DNA of 64,000 nt from UBA3102 sp964413055 (GCA_964413055.1 CAYPRB010000009.1:1-64000); one strand, 5' to 3'. Shown: positions 49,867 to 58,730, numbered from the stretch's first letter. The notes: generated by a model from the letters alone, not told the origin. Numbers and translations: made by a program.

Positions 49867-50142
49867 ATGAATAAAGCAGAATTAATTTCAAGCGTTGCTG
49901 AAAAAACCGAACTGACCAAAAAAGATACTGAAAAAGCGGTAGGTGCAATTTTGAGTACCATTGAAGAGGCGTTGTCAAAGGGAGACAAGGTTCAACTGGT
50001 AGGATTTGGAACTTTCGAAACCAGAGAAAGAGCAGCCCGTAAGGGTAGGAACCCGCAGACTGGTGAAGAAATCGATATTGCTGCGGCGCGCGTTCCCGTT
50101 TTTAAAGCCGGAAAAGCGCTTAAAGATGCGGTTGATAAATAA
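49867..50142 (+). CDS. hup: DNA-binding protein HU
   Basis: A 91-residue HU with the beta-arm motif GFGTFETRERAARKGRNPQT and the terminal AGKALKDAV. HU bends DNA and compacts the nucleoid. The start follows TTAGGAGGG. Located between yabN-mazG and rqcP, a frequent clostridial order. Confidence 0.96.
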   Translation: MNKAELISSVAEKTELTKKDTEKAVGAILSTIEEALSKGDKVQLVGFGTFETRERAARKGRNPQTGEEIDIAAARVPVFKAGKALKDAVDK

Positions 50143-50208
50143 CTTGCAGTAAAACATAATTAGATTTCATCTGATTTTTTTCCCAGAATAAAGGATGGTG
50201 CGGCAGAA

Positions 50209-50463
50209 TTGCGCCTGGATAAGTTTCTTAAGGTTTCGCGGGTGATCAAGAGGCGCACCCTGGCAAAGGAAATATGCGATCGCCGGCGGGTATCGGTGAA
50301 TGGACGGTTGGCTAAAGCGGGTACAGAAATAAATTCGGGTGATATACTGGAGATAAATTTTGGTCACCGGGTGCTTAAATTGGAGGTCGTTTCCATTCAG
50401 GGTAATGTTCCGGCCAAATTGGCGGATGAATTGTATAAAATCATAGAAGATGATGCTACATAA
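50209..50463 (+). CDS. rqcP: S4-domain ribosome-associated protein RqcP (YabO)
   Basis: An 84-residue S4 RNA-binding protein starting MRLDKFLKVSRVIKRRTLAK. RqcP (YabO) works with RqcH to add poly-alanine tails on stalled peptides in bacterial ribosome-associated quality control. The start is TTG at 50209, after AGGATGGTG. Neighbour of hup. Confidence 0.9.
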   Translation: MRLDKFLKVSRVIKRRTLAKEICDRRRVSVNGRLAKAGTEINSGDILEINFGHRVLKLEVVSIQGNVPAKLADELYKIIEDDAT

Positions 50464-50512
50464 ATAAAGTCCCTCCTGCCAAGAATAAATAAAAAAGCAG
50501 GAGGGTATTTAT

Positions 50513-51457
50513 ATGCGTCGTAAATTACCGGTCAAAGCAGGTTTTCTTTTGTTGGTAATTTTTATGTTAAATTCTGGTTGCGCCGGGATGCAGCCGGCGC
50601 CGAAACCGGCGCCGCAGGGTGAAGAGCCCGTTGTTTCTGTGTTTTTTAACGCAACCGGCGAAAAAAAGAACTTGAAGATGGAAGAGTATATTCAGGGTGT
50701 GGTGGCAGCGGAAATGGATACCGGTTGGCCGGTTAATGCTTTGGCCGCCCAGGCGATCCTGGCCCGTACATTTGCCATGAAGGATATAGAAACGGGCCGG
50801 GTAAAAGAGCTTCATGGAACTGATGTTTCCACTAGTGAAAAGGAATCCCAGGCCTACGATGCGTCTGAAATTAACGACAACGTGCGTGAAGCGGTGCGAC
50901 AGACCAGGGGGCAGGTAGTTACTTACAAGGGTGATTTAATTAATGCCTGGTTTTCTGCCTGTGACGGCGGGATTTCCGCCACTGCCGAAGAGGGACTGGC
51001 CTTTAAGGAAGAACCTGTACCTTACATCAAGGGGGGAGTAAAAGACGGCTGTCTGGCAATCACCAAACCGGAAAATAAAGCTTGGGAGGCTAAAATACCT
51101 CTTGATCAGGTCCGGACCGCGGTGCAGAAAATAACCGGTAAAGATCCCGGCGCTATTACTGCAGTTGCGGTCCAGAGAAAGGGGCCTTCGGGGAGGGCCG
51201 AGCAAATCAAAATCGGCGAGGCGGTTGTGGCAGGTCCGGCTTTGAGGAATGCCCTGGGCAGTGAGCGAATAAGATCCACGCTGCTATCGGAGATCAGTAT
51301 CGATAACGGAATGATGGCCTTTAGCGGTAAAGGTTTCGGCCACGGAGTAGGAATGTGCCAATGGGGGGCAAAGCTGTTGGCGGAAAAAGGCAAGTCTGCC
51401 GGGGAGATCGTTGAATTTTACTTTAAAGACATTAAAATTGAGCAGAAATGGAGTTAA
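50513..51457 (+). CDS. SpoIID/LytB-domain lipoprotein
   Basis: The 314-residue protein has a lipobox (LNSGCAG, Cys near residue 23), then a SpoIID domain: MEEYIQGVVAAEM with the catalytic-type Glu, QAILARTFA, and the C-terminal GKGFGHGVGMCQWGA. SpoIID is a lytic transglycosylase of the engulfment machinery; this copy, next to yabP, is a paralogue attached as a lipoprotein. Whether it is the main engulfment SpoIID cannot be told here. Confidence 0.88.
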   Translation: MRRKLPVKAGFLLLVIFMLNSGCAGMQPAPKPAPQGEEPVVSVFFNATGEKKNLKMEEYIQGVVAAEMDTGWPVNALAAQAILARTFAMKDIETGRVKELHGTDVSTSEKESQAYDASEINDNVREAVRQTRGQVVTYKGDLINAWFSACDGGISATAEEGLAFKEEPVPYIKGGVKDGCLAITKPENKAWEAKIPLDQVRTAVQKITGKDPGAITAVAVQRKGPSGRAEQIKIGEAVVAGPALRNALGSERIRSTLLSEISIDNGMMAFSGKGFGHGVGMCQWGAKLLAEKGKSAGEIVEFYFKDIKIEQKWS

Positions 51458-51482
51458 AGGGCCTTTAAAGGCCTTTTTTTTT
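51456..51482 (+). terminator. Terminator after the SpoIID-like gene
   Basis: The palindrome GCCTTTAAAGGC (51461-51472), extended by AAAGG on the left and a run of nine T on the right, forms a terminator hairpin. Confidence 0.75.
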
Positions 51483-51534
51483 TGTAATATGTAAAATTAT
51501 ACGGCATATTTATTTACAGTAAGGAGTGATTGCT

Positions 51535-51804
51535 GTGCATGAACAGGTTGCACACAGTGTTTCCATTAACGGGAGAAAAGAAGTGTTGCTTCAGGGAGTA
51601 CAGCATGTGGACAGCTTTGACGAGTCCGAAATAACCCTGGAAACCAATTTGGGCATGCTGGTGCTAAAAGGAGAAGGACTGCACATCACTCAGCTCAACC
51701 TGGAAACGGGCAGTCTCGCCGCGGAAGGTTTTTTTATCGCCGTACAGTACGTCGAGAGCAAGGGCAAAAAGGGTAAGGGGTTAATCAACCGCATTTTGAA
51801 ATAA
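51535..51804 (+). CDS. yabP: Sporulation protein YabP
   Basis: An 89-residue YabP/YqfC-family protein (HSVSINGRKEVLLQGVQHVD, LVLKGEGLHITQLNLETG). In Bacillus YabP is a SigE-controlled mother-cell protein needed for cortex formation. GTG at 51535 follows AAGGAG by eight bases. YabQ follows by 55 bases. Confidence 0.92.
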   Translation: MHEQVAHSVSINGRKEVLLQGVQHVDSFDESEITLETNLGMLVLKGEGLHITQLNLETGSLAAEGFFIAVQYVESKGKKGKGLINRILK

Positions 51805-51859
51805 TCCAAGGTTTATGGAGTTATCTTGAAGGGCTAATTTATTCAAGGGGGATTTTTTT

Positions 51860-52408
51860 TTGGAGCCGCTGGCGGGCCAGGTTTACGCTTTTACAGCCAC
51901 CGTAATCATCGGTGCGGTTGTCGGGTTTTGTTTTGATTATTACCGCGTGCTCAGGGAAATATACCGGCCGAAAAAAGTGGGTACCTACCTGGGGGATAGC
52001 ATTTTCTGGCTCATTACCACGATCCTGGTGTTCGGAATGCTTTTAATGGGAAATTGGGGAGAAATGCGTCTGTATGTATTGATCGGGTTAACCTTGGGTG
52101 TTTTGGTTTATTTTTATATTTTAAGCGTTGCGATGAGAAGGTTGATCAGGTTTAAATTTTTTTTATTTTACAAGATATGGTGCTTAATGGTTCAAACGTG
52201 GTTATTTATTTGGCGGGTAGTTACATTTCCTTTGCGCCTGGTGCTGTTGGTTTTGTCTTACCCGGTGCGGTGGCTGAAATTTCTGTTGTCCAAAGCAGGC
52301 CTGAAATTGGACTTGATAATAATCAAGCCTGTGGAGGGCAGGCTGCAGCGATTGGCGGTAAAATTAAAATCACAGCTGCCCGGCTTAAAGTTTTGGAAGC
52401 GAAAATAA
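51860..52408 (+). CDS. yabQ: Spore-cortex biosynthesis membrane protein YabQ
   Basis: A 182-residue membrane protein with about four helices in the first 120 residues (VYAFTATVIIGAVVGFCFDY, then WLITTILVFGMLLMG) and a basic C-terminus. YabQ localises to the forespore membrane and is needed for cortex. Start is TTG at 51860 after AAGGGGGA. In Bacillus divIC follows directly; here a 10-kb insertion intervenes. Confidence 0.88.
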   Translation: MEPLAGQVYAFTATVIIGAVVGFCFDYYRVLREIYRPKKVGTYLGDSIFWLITTILVFGMLLMGNWGEMRLYVLIGLTLGVLVYFYILSVAMRRLIRFKFFLFYKIWCLMVQTWLFIWRVVTFPLRLVLLVLSYPVRWLKFLLSKAGLKLDLIIIKPVEGRLQRLAVKLKSQLPGLKFWKRK

Positions 52409-52455
52409 GCTGCGGCTTGCCGGCAAACTATTTTTGTAAACACAATTAGTCGATA

Positions 52456-53877
52456 TTATGAAGAATACAGGCCGTTGGTGCGGTTGGGGAATTCCCTGGC
52501 AACCCCGGTTTTTTCGGCAGCTTCACTGACTGCTTTTGCCACTGCCGGAGCGACGTTTTCGTTAAAAACCGACGGAATAATATGTTCCGCCGTTAAATGT
52601 TCTTCGGAAATAATCCCTGCCAGGGCATATGCCGCGGCTAGATACATTTCGGTGTTGACAGTCCGGGCGTGGCAGTCAAGGGCGCCGCGGAAAACACCGG
52701 GAAAAGCAAGGGCGTTGTTGATTTGGTTGGGGTAGTCGGAGCGCCCGGTGGCCACAACTCCGGTTATATCAAAAATTGCTTCCGGATCCACCTCCGGTTC
52801 CGGGTTGGCCAGGGCGAATACCACCGGGTCAGCAGACATTTTGAGTATGTCTCCGCGGTTGAGCAGACCGGGTCCGGATACTCCGATAAACACGTCCGCC
52901 CCGGAAATAACTTCGTCGACTTTACCGTGCACGCACGGTTCGTTGGTGTTTTCAGCCAGCCACTGCTTGGACGGCGGCCCGGAAAAGTTGTCCCGGGCAA
53001 TGGCGCCCTTGCGGTCGCAAACGATGATGGAGCCGGCCCCGGCATCTTTCAGGATCTTGGTAATGGCGACCCCCGCGGCGCCGGCGCCGCTGATGACTAT
53101 TTTAATTCCGGTAATATTCTTGCCCACCACCTTTAGGGCGTTGATCAGACCGGCCAGGGTGACAATGGCGGTGCCGTGTTGGTCATCGTGGAAAACCGGG
53201 ATATCCAAAATGTTAGTTAAGGTTTCTTCGATTTCGAAACATTTGGGAGCGGAAATGTCTTCCAAATTGATGCCGCCGAAGGCAGGAGCGCAGGCCGTCA
53301 CGGTGTCAATGATTTTTGCTGGTTCGTGCACGTCCAGGCAGATGGGGATAGCATCGATACCGGCAAATTTTTTGAACAGGACGGACTTGCCTTCCATTAC
53401 GGGAAGGGCAGAGTGCGGGCCGAGAGCGCCGAGACCCAGCACCGCCGAACCATCCGTTACGATGGCCACGGAATTTCCTTTCATCGTCAGCTTGTAGGCC
53501 AAAAGTGGGTCCCGGGCAATGGCTTCTGATATTCCACCTACTCCCGGGGTGTAAACCAGGGATAAATCCTGCCAGTTTAACAGGGGACGCTGGGGAGTAA
53601 TTTCAATTTTCCCACCCAGGTGATGCATAAACACCCGGTCGGCGATGCGCATAATCTGCACTTCAGGGATGTTTTCCATGGCTTTGACCAGGTGCTCAAG
53701 GTGTTCCCGGTCGCGCAGCCGGATCATTAAATCCCTGACTATATGCGTATGCGAAGCTGATATTTGGTCGATGGCACCCAGACTGCCGCCCTCCCGGCCG
53801 ATGAGGGTCAGTACTTTGGCCAGTGTACCCGGCCGGTTAGACAACTTTAACCTCATTACCATATTCATAACCGGCAT
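52456..53877 (-). CDS. NAD(P)-dependent malic enzyme with N-terminal ACT domain
   Basis: A 473-residue malic enzyme: N-terminal ACT domain (about 5-80, RLKLSNRPGTLAKVLTLIGR), then the malic core with LVYTPGVGGISEAIA, DGSAVLGLGALGP (Lys-Asp catalysis region), the NAD motif ISGAGAAGVAI and VFALANPEPEVDP. It decarboxylates malate to pyruvate and supplies NAD(P)H; in propionate-oxidising or C4-acid pathways it can run as part of the methylmalonyl route. The ACT domain suggests amino-acid control. It lies reverse inside the yabQ-divIC insertion. Confidence 0.92.
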   Translation of the reverse strand: MPVMNMVMRLKLSNRPGTLAKVLTLIGREGGSLGAIDQISASHTHIVRDLMIRLRDREHLEHLVKAMENIPEVQIMRIADRVFMHHLGGKIEITPQRPLLNWQDLSLVYTPGVGGISEAIARDPLLAYKLTMKGNSVAIVTDGSAVLGLGALGPHSALPVMEGKSVLFKKFAGIDAIPICLDVHEPAKIIDTVTACAPAFGGINLEDISAPKCFEIEETLTNILDIPVFHDDQHGTAIVTLAGLINALKVVGKNITGIKIVISGAGAAGVAITKILKDAGAGSIIVCDRKGAIARDNFSGPPSKQWLAENTNEPCVHGKVDEVISGADVFIGVSGPGLLNRGDILKMSADPVVFALANPEPEVDPEAIFDITGVVATGRSDYPNQINNALAFPGVFRGALDCHARTVNTEMYLAAAYALAGIISEEHLTAEHIIPSVFNENVAPAVAKAVSEAAEKTGVAREFPNRTNGLYSS

Positions 53878-53920
53878 TGTTTTAAGCCTCCCTGTTATTT
53901 CCCGTGTCGGGAATCGTACT

Positions 53921-53958
53921 TAATAATAAAATCCCCTTTCCGGGGGATTTTATTATTA
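53921..53958. terminator. Perfect AT-rich/GC hairpin upstream of malic enzyme
   Basis: A perfect 16-base stem (53921-53936 with 53943-53958) with a 6-base loop. It lies between the malic-enzyme start (reverse) and the XRE remnant (forward), where a terminator is not expected; it may be a leftover of a removed gene or end an absent reverse gene. Confidence 0.6.
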
Positions 53959-54003
53959 TTTGTTGCTGCGATACCGGATACGGTACAGATATGATATATT
54001 TAA

Positions 54004-54099
54004 AACAGCAGGTATAACCCCTCGCTGAGGCTGGCCAACGACATTGCCAAAGCTTTAAACACTACCATTGACGAATTATTTATTTTTCCTGGTAAATAG
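54004..54099 (+). pseudogene. C-terminal remnant of an XRE-family HTH regulator
   Basis: About 30 codons read NSRYNPSLRLANDIAKALN followed by TTIDELFIFPGK and a stop. This is the classic end of a Cro/CI-type helix-turn-helix regulator (YNPSLxLAxKIAKALNTTIDELF). A TAA immediately precedes it and no start or ribosome site exists, so the recognition part is gone. It is evidence of a lost gene or decayed mobile element at this insertion. Confidence 0.65.
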
Positions 54100-54125
54100 G
54101 TTAAAGTGAAAGGAGCCGGGTTATT

Positions 54126-54764
54126 GTGAGCTTTATTAAAGGTGGTTCGGAGGCGGCCGGAAAAAAAGTTGCCTTGACCTTTGATGACGGGCCGGACGCG
54201 GTTTATACCGTTTCCATACTGGAAATTTTAAAAACTTATGGGATTAAAGCTGCTTTTTTCTTAACCGGGGAAAACATGGAGCAGTACCCGGAGGTAGTGC
54301 AAAAGATTTACCGGGAGGGTCATGAGGTGGGCAATCACAGTTACAATCATGTCCGGCTCAGTGAACTGCCCAAGGAAACTGTTTATCATAACCAGATTAG
54401 CCGGGCAGCGGCTGTTTTCAAGCAAATCCTCGGATTCAACCCCCGGTTATACCGGCCTCCTTACGGCGCCATAACTAAAACGCAAATAGAATATCTGGAA
54501 GAGAAAGGATATCTCCAGGTAAGGTGGCTGGCGGATTCTTTGGATTGGGTTCCCCGGGAAAACGCGCCGGAAAAAATTCTTTCCCGGATTGTTACAGAGT
54601 TAAAAGACGGCGGTATCGTATTGCTGCATTCGGGCCGGGGTGACCGGAGCAATACCGTAACCGTGCTGCCGCGCATCATTGAAGAGCTCGACTCAAAAGG
54701 ATACCGGTTCTGCACGGTTACAGAAATGCCCGGGGAGGATTATTTCAGTCAGACTACTGGCTAG
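54126..54764 (+). CDS. Polysaccharide (peptidoglycan) deacetylase
   Basis: A 212-residue NodB-fold enzyme: VALTFDDGPD at about 17-26 (catalytic Asp), GHEVGNHSYNHVRLS (metal His), YRPPYGAI and the terminal IVLLHSG. It lacks a signal peptide, unlike exported deacetylases, so it may act in the mother cell or use another route; PdaA-type spore enzymes have signals. Start is GTG after AAAGGAG. Function as a spore-cortex or exopolysaccharide deacetylase is inferred. Confidence 0.85.
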   Translation: MSFIKGGSEAAGKKVALTFDDGPDAVYTVSILEILKTYGIKAAFFLTGENMEQYPEVVQKIYREGHEVGNHSYNHVRLSELPKETVYHNQISRAAAVFKQILGFNPRLYRPPYGAITKTQIEYLEEKGYLQVRWLADSLDWVPRENAPEKILSRIVTELKDGGIVLLHSGRGDRSNTVTVLPRIIEELDSKGYRFCTVTEMPGEDYFSQTTG

Positions 54765-54816
54765 CACCACTTCTGATACTTACGAGAATTAATTCTTAAG
54801 GGATAGTAAAGGGGCA

Positions 54817-54860
54817 GGGGTTCCACTAAGACATATCAGGTGGAACCCGGTATTTTTTTT
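54817..54860 (+). terminator. Terminator after the deacetylase gene
   Basis: GGGGTTCCAC (54817-54826) pairs with GTGGAACCC (54840-54848) over a 13-base loop, followed by GGTA and eight T. Confidence 0.8.
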
Positions 54861-54974
54861 AAGGTGTTGCGGTCCTTCATTTTAAGAATTTCGTAAGAAA
54901 TATGGTGGTAGATTCTTAAAAAATCAATGCTATTATAAGGGGCAGAGATATCTCTAAGATTAGGAGCGGTGCCC

Positions 54975-55661
54975 ATGTATAACATTCTCATTGTGGAGGA
55001 TGAGCAGGATATTGCGGATGCCATTGAAGTGTATTTGAAGAACCAGAATTACAATGTTTTTAAGGCCCATGACGGGGAAGAGGCATTAGAGACCTTTGCC
55101 GGGGAAGAAATCCACCTGGTGCTGATGGATATTATGATGCCAAAACTCGATGGGCTCAAAGCAACGGTGCAGATAAGAGAAAGGAGCAATGTCCCCGTTA
55201 TTTTTCTTTCGGCAAAGTCGGAGGATATGGATAAAATACTGGGGCTCAATATCGGTGCCGATGATTACATTACCAAACCCTTCAACCCCCTGGAATTGCT
55301 GGCAAGGGTAAACTCAAACCTTCGCAGGTATACCAGCTACGGTAATGGTGCGCCGGGACAGGAAGATGTTATAAAAATAGGCGGCATCGAGTTGAACGAC
55401 GCCAAAAAAGAGGTGCTGGCCGAGGGAGAGCCGGTACGAACTACTCCCCTGGAGTATAAGATCCTGCGTCTTTTAATGCGCAATCCCAACCGGGTATTCT
55501 CTATAGAAGAGATTTATGAAAAGGTGTGGCAGGAGCCGGCCTATAATCCCGATACGGTAACTGTCCACATCAGAAGGATCCGGGAGAAAATAGAAATCAA
55601 TCCCAGGGAACCCAAATATTTAAAGGTGGTGTGGGGCATTGGCTACAAATTCGAAGGCTAA
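54975..55661 (+). CDS. OmpR/VanR-type response regulator
   Basis: A 228-residue regulator: receiver domain with the phospho-acceptor Asp52 in LVLMDIMMPKLDG, SAKSEDMDK and KPF signature, and a winged-helix output (about 135-228). The sensor gene overlaps its 3' end by 23 bases. ATG at 54975 is eight bases after AGGAG. No obvious target operon such as an ABC exporter is adjacent; the nearest is the reverse cotJ operon, so the regulon is unknown. Confidence 0.92.
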   Translation: MYNILIVEDEQDIADAIEVYLKNQNYNVFKAHDGEEALETFAGEEIHLVLMDIMMPKLDGLKATVQIRERSNVPVIFLSAKSEDMDKILGLNIGADDYITKPFNPLELLARVNSNLRRYTSYGNGAPGQEDVIKIGGIELNDAKKEVLAEGEPVRTTPLEYKILRLLMRNPNRVFSIEEIYEKVWQEPAYNPDTVTVHIRRIREKIEINPREPKYLKVVWGIGYKFEG

Positions 55662-57234
55662 TCTGCCTGCTGGTAAAAATTTAGGTAACAAAATAGTGTC
55701 TACTACCGTGGGAACTGTGCTTATGATTTTAAGTTTAGCGGTAGTAACTGTATGTGTTTATGCGCCAATCAAATATTATGCCTTTCCTGTTCCTGCTGAT
55801 TTTTACAATTACATTGAACAGTTTGTCCTCTTAATTTTGACCATTGGCGGGATAAGCATCCTGATTTTAACCGTCCTGGCTTTGGCTATACCTTATACAA
55901 AACAAAAACAAGCAGCCATTGTGCAGATTTTTAACGGGATGTTTTTTGAAATCAAGGGCTTGCTCTGGATAACCTGTTTATTTATTAGTGTTATTATCCC
56001 AGCTCAAGGTTTTTACAGCGACTTTTTAGAACCAAATTGGTTTTTTTACCTTTTTGGAATCCCTATGACATTCCTGCTCCTCTTGCTGGTTTATCTCACT
56101 ATTTGCTATCTGAAACAAGTTTATTATACCGGCTTTATGGTAGAAGTAGTTAAAAAAAGTTTAGCGGGGGCGTTGCTTCTTTATCTAATTAACACTGTAA
56201 GACAAATTATTGTGCAGATTAGCGATACGGATATAAATCAAGACCATAACAGACAACTGCTTACCCTGTTGGCAATAAATTTTTTAGTCCTCTTCATTAT
56301 TGCTATCACCGGTGGGTTTGGGATTATATTGGCTATAGCCTATACGGTGTTGCTGTTCAATTATGCGACAAAGGTAATTAACAAAGCCAGGGCCTTGCAC
56401 GAAGCCAGCAGCCAGTTGGCCAGGGGAGATTTTGACGTTGTCATGCCCGGAGATATGGGGGTTTTAAGCCCCTTTGCCAAGAGTTTAAACAATATTAAAG
56501 AGGGCTTTAAGGTAGCGGTAGAGGAAGAGGTAAAAAGTCAGAACATGAAGACCCAGTTGATCTCCAATGTGTCCCATGACTTAAAGACCCCGCTTACCTC
56601 TATTATTACCTATGTGGACCTGCTGAAGGATGAAAACCTGGACCAGGAAACACGGCACCAATATATAGATATCCTGGACCAGAAAGCGAAAAGGCTGAAG
56701 AGCCTTATTGATGATTTGTTTGAAGCAAGCAAGGCCAGCAGCGGCAACCTTGAACTTCATTTTGAAGAGGTGGATGCAGTAGCTTTGCTGAGACAGACTT
56801 TGGGGGAAATGGAAGAAAGCATCAAGGACAGCGCACTGCAAATGAGGCTTAATCTGCCTGAAGGCAAGGTGATATGTGAATTAGACGGGAAAAGAACCTA
56901 CCGGGTTTTTGAAAATATTATCAGCAACATTCTTAAATATTCCCTGCCCGGGACCAGAGTATATATCGAGGTGAAGGAAGATGAAAAAAAGGTGTGCCTT
57001 ACGTTTAAAAATATAGCGGCCTACGAGATGAATTTTGACCCTGCCGAAATAACGGAGCGTTTCACCAGGGGGGATAAGTCCCGTACTAACGAGGGCTCCG
57101 GTTTGGGGCTGGCAATTGCCAAAAGCCTGGTGGAGCTGCAGAAGGGGAGTCTGGACATTGGTATTGACGGCGATTTATTTAAGCTGGTGGTAACCTTTCC
57201 TAGAGTCGAAATGAAGAATCTTTTGTCAGTATAA
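55639..57234 (+). CDS. Sensor histidine kinase, multi-pass membrane
   Basis: The 531-residue kinase has six to seven membrane helices in the first 245 residues, a short linker, a HisKA domain with the phospho-acceptor His313 in SNVSHDLKTPLTS, and HATPase_c with ENIISNILKYS, then GSGLGLAI. Its AT-rich, Leu/Ile-rich membrane half has no recognisable extracellular sensor, so it probably senses a membrane or lipophilic signal. Start is TTG within the regulator gene, coupling translation. Confidence 0.9.
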   Translation: MATNSKANLPAGKNLGNKIVSTTVGTVLMILSLAVVTVCVYAPIKYYAFPVPADFYNYIEQFVLLILTIGGISILILTVLALAIPYTKQKQAAIVQIFNGMFFEIKGLLWITCLFISVIIPAQGFYSDFLEPNWFFYLFGIPMTFLLLLLVYLTICYLKQVYYTGFMVEVVKKSLAGALLLYLINTVRQIIVQISDTDINQDHNRQLLTLLAINFLVLFIIAITGGFGIILAIAYTVLLFNYATKVINKARALHEASSQLARGDFDVVMPGDMGVLSPFAKSLNNIKEGFKVAVEEEVKSQNMKTQLISNVSHDLKTPLTSIITYVDLLKDENLDQETRHQYIDILDQKAKRLKSLIDDLFEASKASSGNLELHFEEVDAVALLRQTLGEMEESIKDSALQMRLNLPEGKVICELDGKRTYRVFENIISNILKYSLPGTRVYIEVKEDEKKVCLTFKNIAAYEMNFDPAEITERFTRGDKSRTNEGSGLGLAIAKSLVELQKGSLDIGIDGDLFKLVVTFPRVEMKNLLSV

Positions 57235-57284
57235 TCTTTGCATCACAAGAAAATTATCTTGGTTGTTTTACCTTCGCACAAGAA

Positions 57285-57303
57285 CGCCTCACGTAGTGAG
57301 GCG
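57285..57303. terminator. Hairpin between convergent histidine kinase and cotJC
   Basis: CGCCTCAC (57285-57292) pairs with GTGAGGCG (57296-57303) around GTA. No long T run follows on either strand, so it is a likely but not certain terminator. Confidence 0.5.
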
Positions 57304-57322
57304 GAGATGTAAAAACAATTAT

Positions 57323-57895
57323 TTAATAATGTTGCTTGCAGGCCAGTTTGGCCTGCACGTCGTTCAGTGCTTCCCCGAAGCGCTGGAAGTGGACCACTTC
57401 CCTTTCCCGCAAAAACCTCAAAGTATCCTTGATCCCCGGGTCGTCAGTGAGTTGAATCAAGTGTTCGTAAGTGGTTCTTGCTTTTTGCTCCGCAGCCAAG
57501 TCTTCGGTCAAATCGGTGACGGGGTCGCCGGTGGCCTGGATATAGGCGGCGGTCCAGGGGACCCCGGCGGCGTCGGCCGGGAAAAGCGCCCGGTCGTGAT
57601 GGACGAAATATTCGCCGATGCCGGCTTCCCGGAGCTGTTGCACCGGCACGCCTTTGACCAGTTTGTAAATCATGGTGGCCACTATTTCCCAGTGGGCCAT
57701 TTCTTCCGTACCGATATCAGTCAGCAAACCCTTGGTTTTATTGGTAGGCATGGTATAGCGTTGGGTCAGGTACCTTACTCCGGCGGACAATTCACTGTCC
57801 GGTCCGCCGTATTGGGCCAACAGGTATTTGGCCATTGCGAGGTCGCATTTATAAACCCGTACGGGGTATTCGAGTTTTTTTTCATACATCCACAT
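57323..57895 (-). CDS. cotJC: Spore-coat Mn-catalase CotJC
   Basis: A 190-residue protein of the manganese catalase family: MWMYEKKLEYPV at the start, GTEEMAHWEIVATMIYK near residue 63 (metal-binding Glu and His), and EQKARTTYEHLI. CotJC is deposited in the inner coat and is made in the mother cell. It ends the cotJABC operon and faces the histidine kinase convergently. Confidence 0.95.
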   Translation of the reverse strand: MWMYEKKLEYPVRVYKCDLAMAKYLLAQYGGPDSELSAGVRYLTQRYTMPTNKTKGLLTDIGTEEMAHWEIVATMIYKLVKGVPVQQLREAGIGEYFVHHDRALFPADAAGVPWTAAYIQATGDPVTDLTEDLAAEQKARTTYEHLIQLTDDPGIKDTLRFLREREVVHFQRFGEALNDVQAKLACKQHY

Positions 57896-57911
57896 ACTCG
57901 GCAGTCCTTTC

Positions 57912-58166
57912 TCAATCGTATTCTATTTCCCACGGCCAGGGGGATTCAACCCACTGCCAGCAATTAGTACAGGCATATCCCACAGGGGTCAGGGGACCGT
58001 ATTTTTGTTCGAAGGTTCGGATACAGTTCAGCAGTTCGTCCCTGACGGTGCAAAAATGCCTGAGAGCCGCCTGGTCCTGGGGGTGGGTATCCAGGTATAA
58101 ATTCAAATCTACGGCCGTAAACTCAAGTGCTTGAATTTTTTTTAACAGGGTCTTCATATTGTTCAT
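57912..58166 (-). CDS. cotJB: Spore-coat protein CotJB
   Basis: An 84-residue protein with LEFTAVDLNLYLDTHPQDQA and the CTNCWQWVESPWPWE ending that are characteristic of CotJB. It interacts with CotJC in the coat. Genes are 16 bases apart. Confidence 0.93.
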   Translation of the reverse strand: MNNMKTLLKKIQALEFTAVDLNLYLDTHPQDQAALRHFCTVRDELLNCIRTFEQKYGPLTPVGYACTNCWQWVESPWPWEIEYD

Positions 58167-58187
58167 TCCCGTTTCACCTCACTTGGT

Positions 58188-58457
58188 TTAGTATTGATAC
58201 GGTTGGTATAATTCCGGGAAAACGGTTCCTTTTTCGAGCGCCTCCGCCGGGTTGAAAACCGGTCCGTACTTTTGCCAGATCACGTAGGACATGGCCAGAC
58301 GGGGAGGTGGATAATGGAGTCCGGTTGCCTGAAAATCCTGGCCGGCAGCTTCTGTTTTTAGTTCCGGCGGGGGTGTTTGTTGGTTTTGGGTTGTATTTCC
58401 CCCGGTTTGATTACCCGTCGGTCTGTTGAATTGCGCTTGATAATCTTTTTGAGACAT
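58188..58457 (-). CDS. cotJA: Spore-coat protein CotJA
   Basis: An 89-residue protein, MSQKDYQAQFNRP then LAMSYVIWQKYGPVFNPAEA, typical of CotJA. The ATG at 58457 follows AAGGAGGAC; a longer open frame upstream has no ribosome site. Its promoter (58498-58527) resembles a SigE site. Confidence 0.88.
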   Translation of the reverse strand: MSQKDYQAQFNRPTGNQTGGNTTQNQQTPPPELKTEAAGQDFQATGLHYPPPRLAMSYVIWQKYGPVFNPAEALEKGTVFPELYQPYQY

Positions 58458-58497
58458 AAAAAGTCCTCCTTGTTTGCCATAATTGATCATGATATTT

Positions 58498-58527
58498 AAT
58501 TTATGGAAGGGTGGTAAAAAATGTGAC
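58498..58527 (-). promoter_or_regulatory. SigE-type promoter of cotJABC
   Basis: On the reverse strand GTCACATT (58520-58527) and CATAAATT (58498-58505) are separated by exactly 14 bases, close to the GTCATATT-14-CATACAAT consensus of SigE. cotJABC is SigE-dependent in B. subtilis. The start codon is 41 bases downstream. Confidence 0.6.
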
Positions 58528-58661
58528 ATAAATCGAAGGTAATTTTTAAAACGGGCAGGTAATGCAACCTGAGGGGGCGGGGATAATAAAGAAGTATCCA
58601 AAAAATATTGATGATTTTGGTAAAGTTTTACGGCCGGTTTATTTTTTAGCATATACAACTC

Positions 58662-58690
58662 TTGAAAAACTTGTCCGGGAAAAGTATAAT
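58662..58690 (+). promoter_or_regulatory. SigA promoter of the tungstate transporter operon
   Basis: TTGAAA (58662-58667), 17 bases, TATAAT (58685-58690). Transcription would start near 58697 and give a leader of about 230 bases before tupA. Confidence 0.65.
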
Positions 58691-58730
58691 ATGCTTATCG
58701 TTATGCATAACAAAACATACCAAATCTCCG

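Noticed and set aside
52748..53497. Forward 249-codon frame inside malic enzyme
   Set aside because: Mirror of a conserved enzyme on the other strand; composition is that of an antisense shadow.
57263..57967. Forward 234-codon open frame across cotJC
   Set aside because: It is antisense to the clearly recognisable cotJC and cotJB genes and has no ribosome site or domain.
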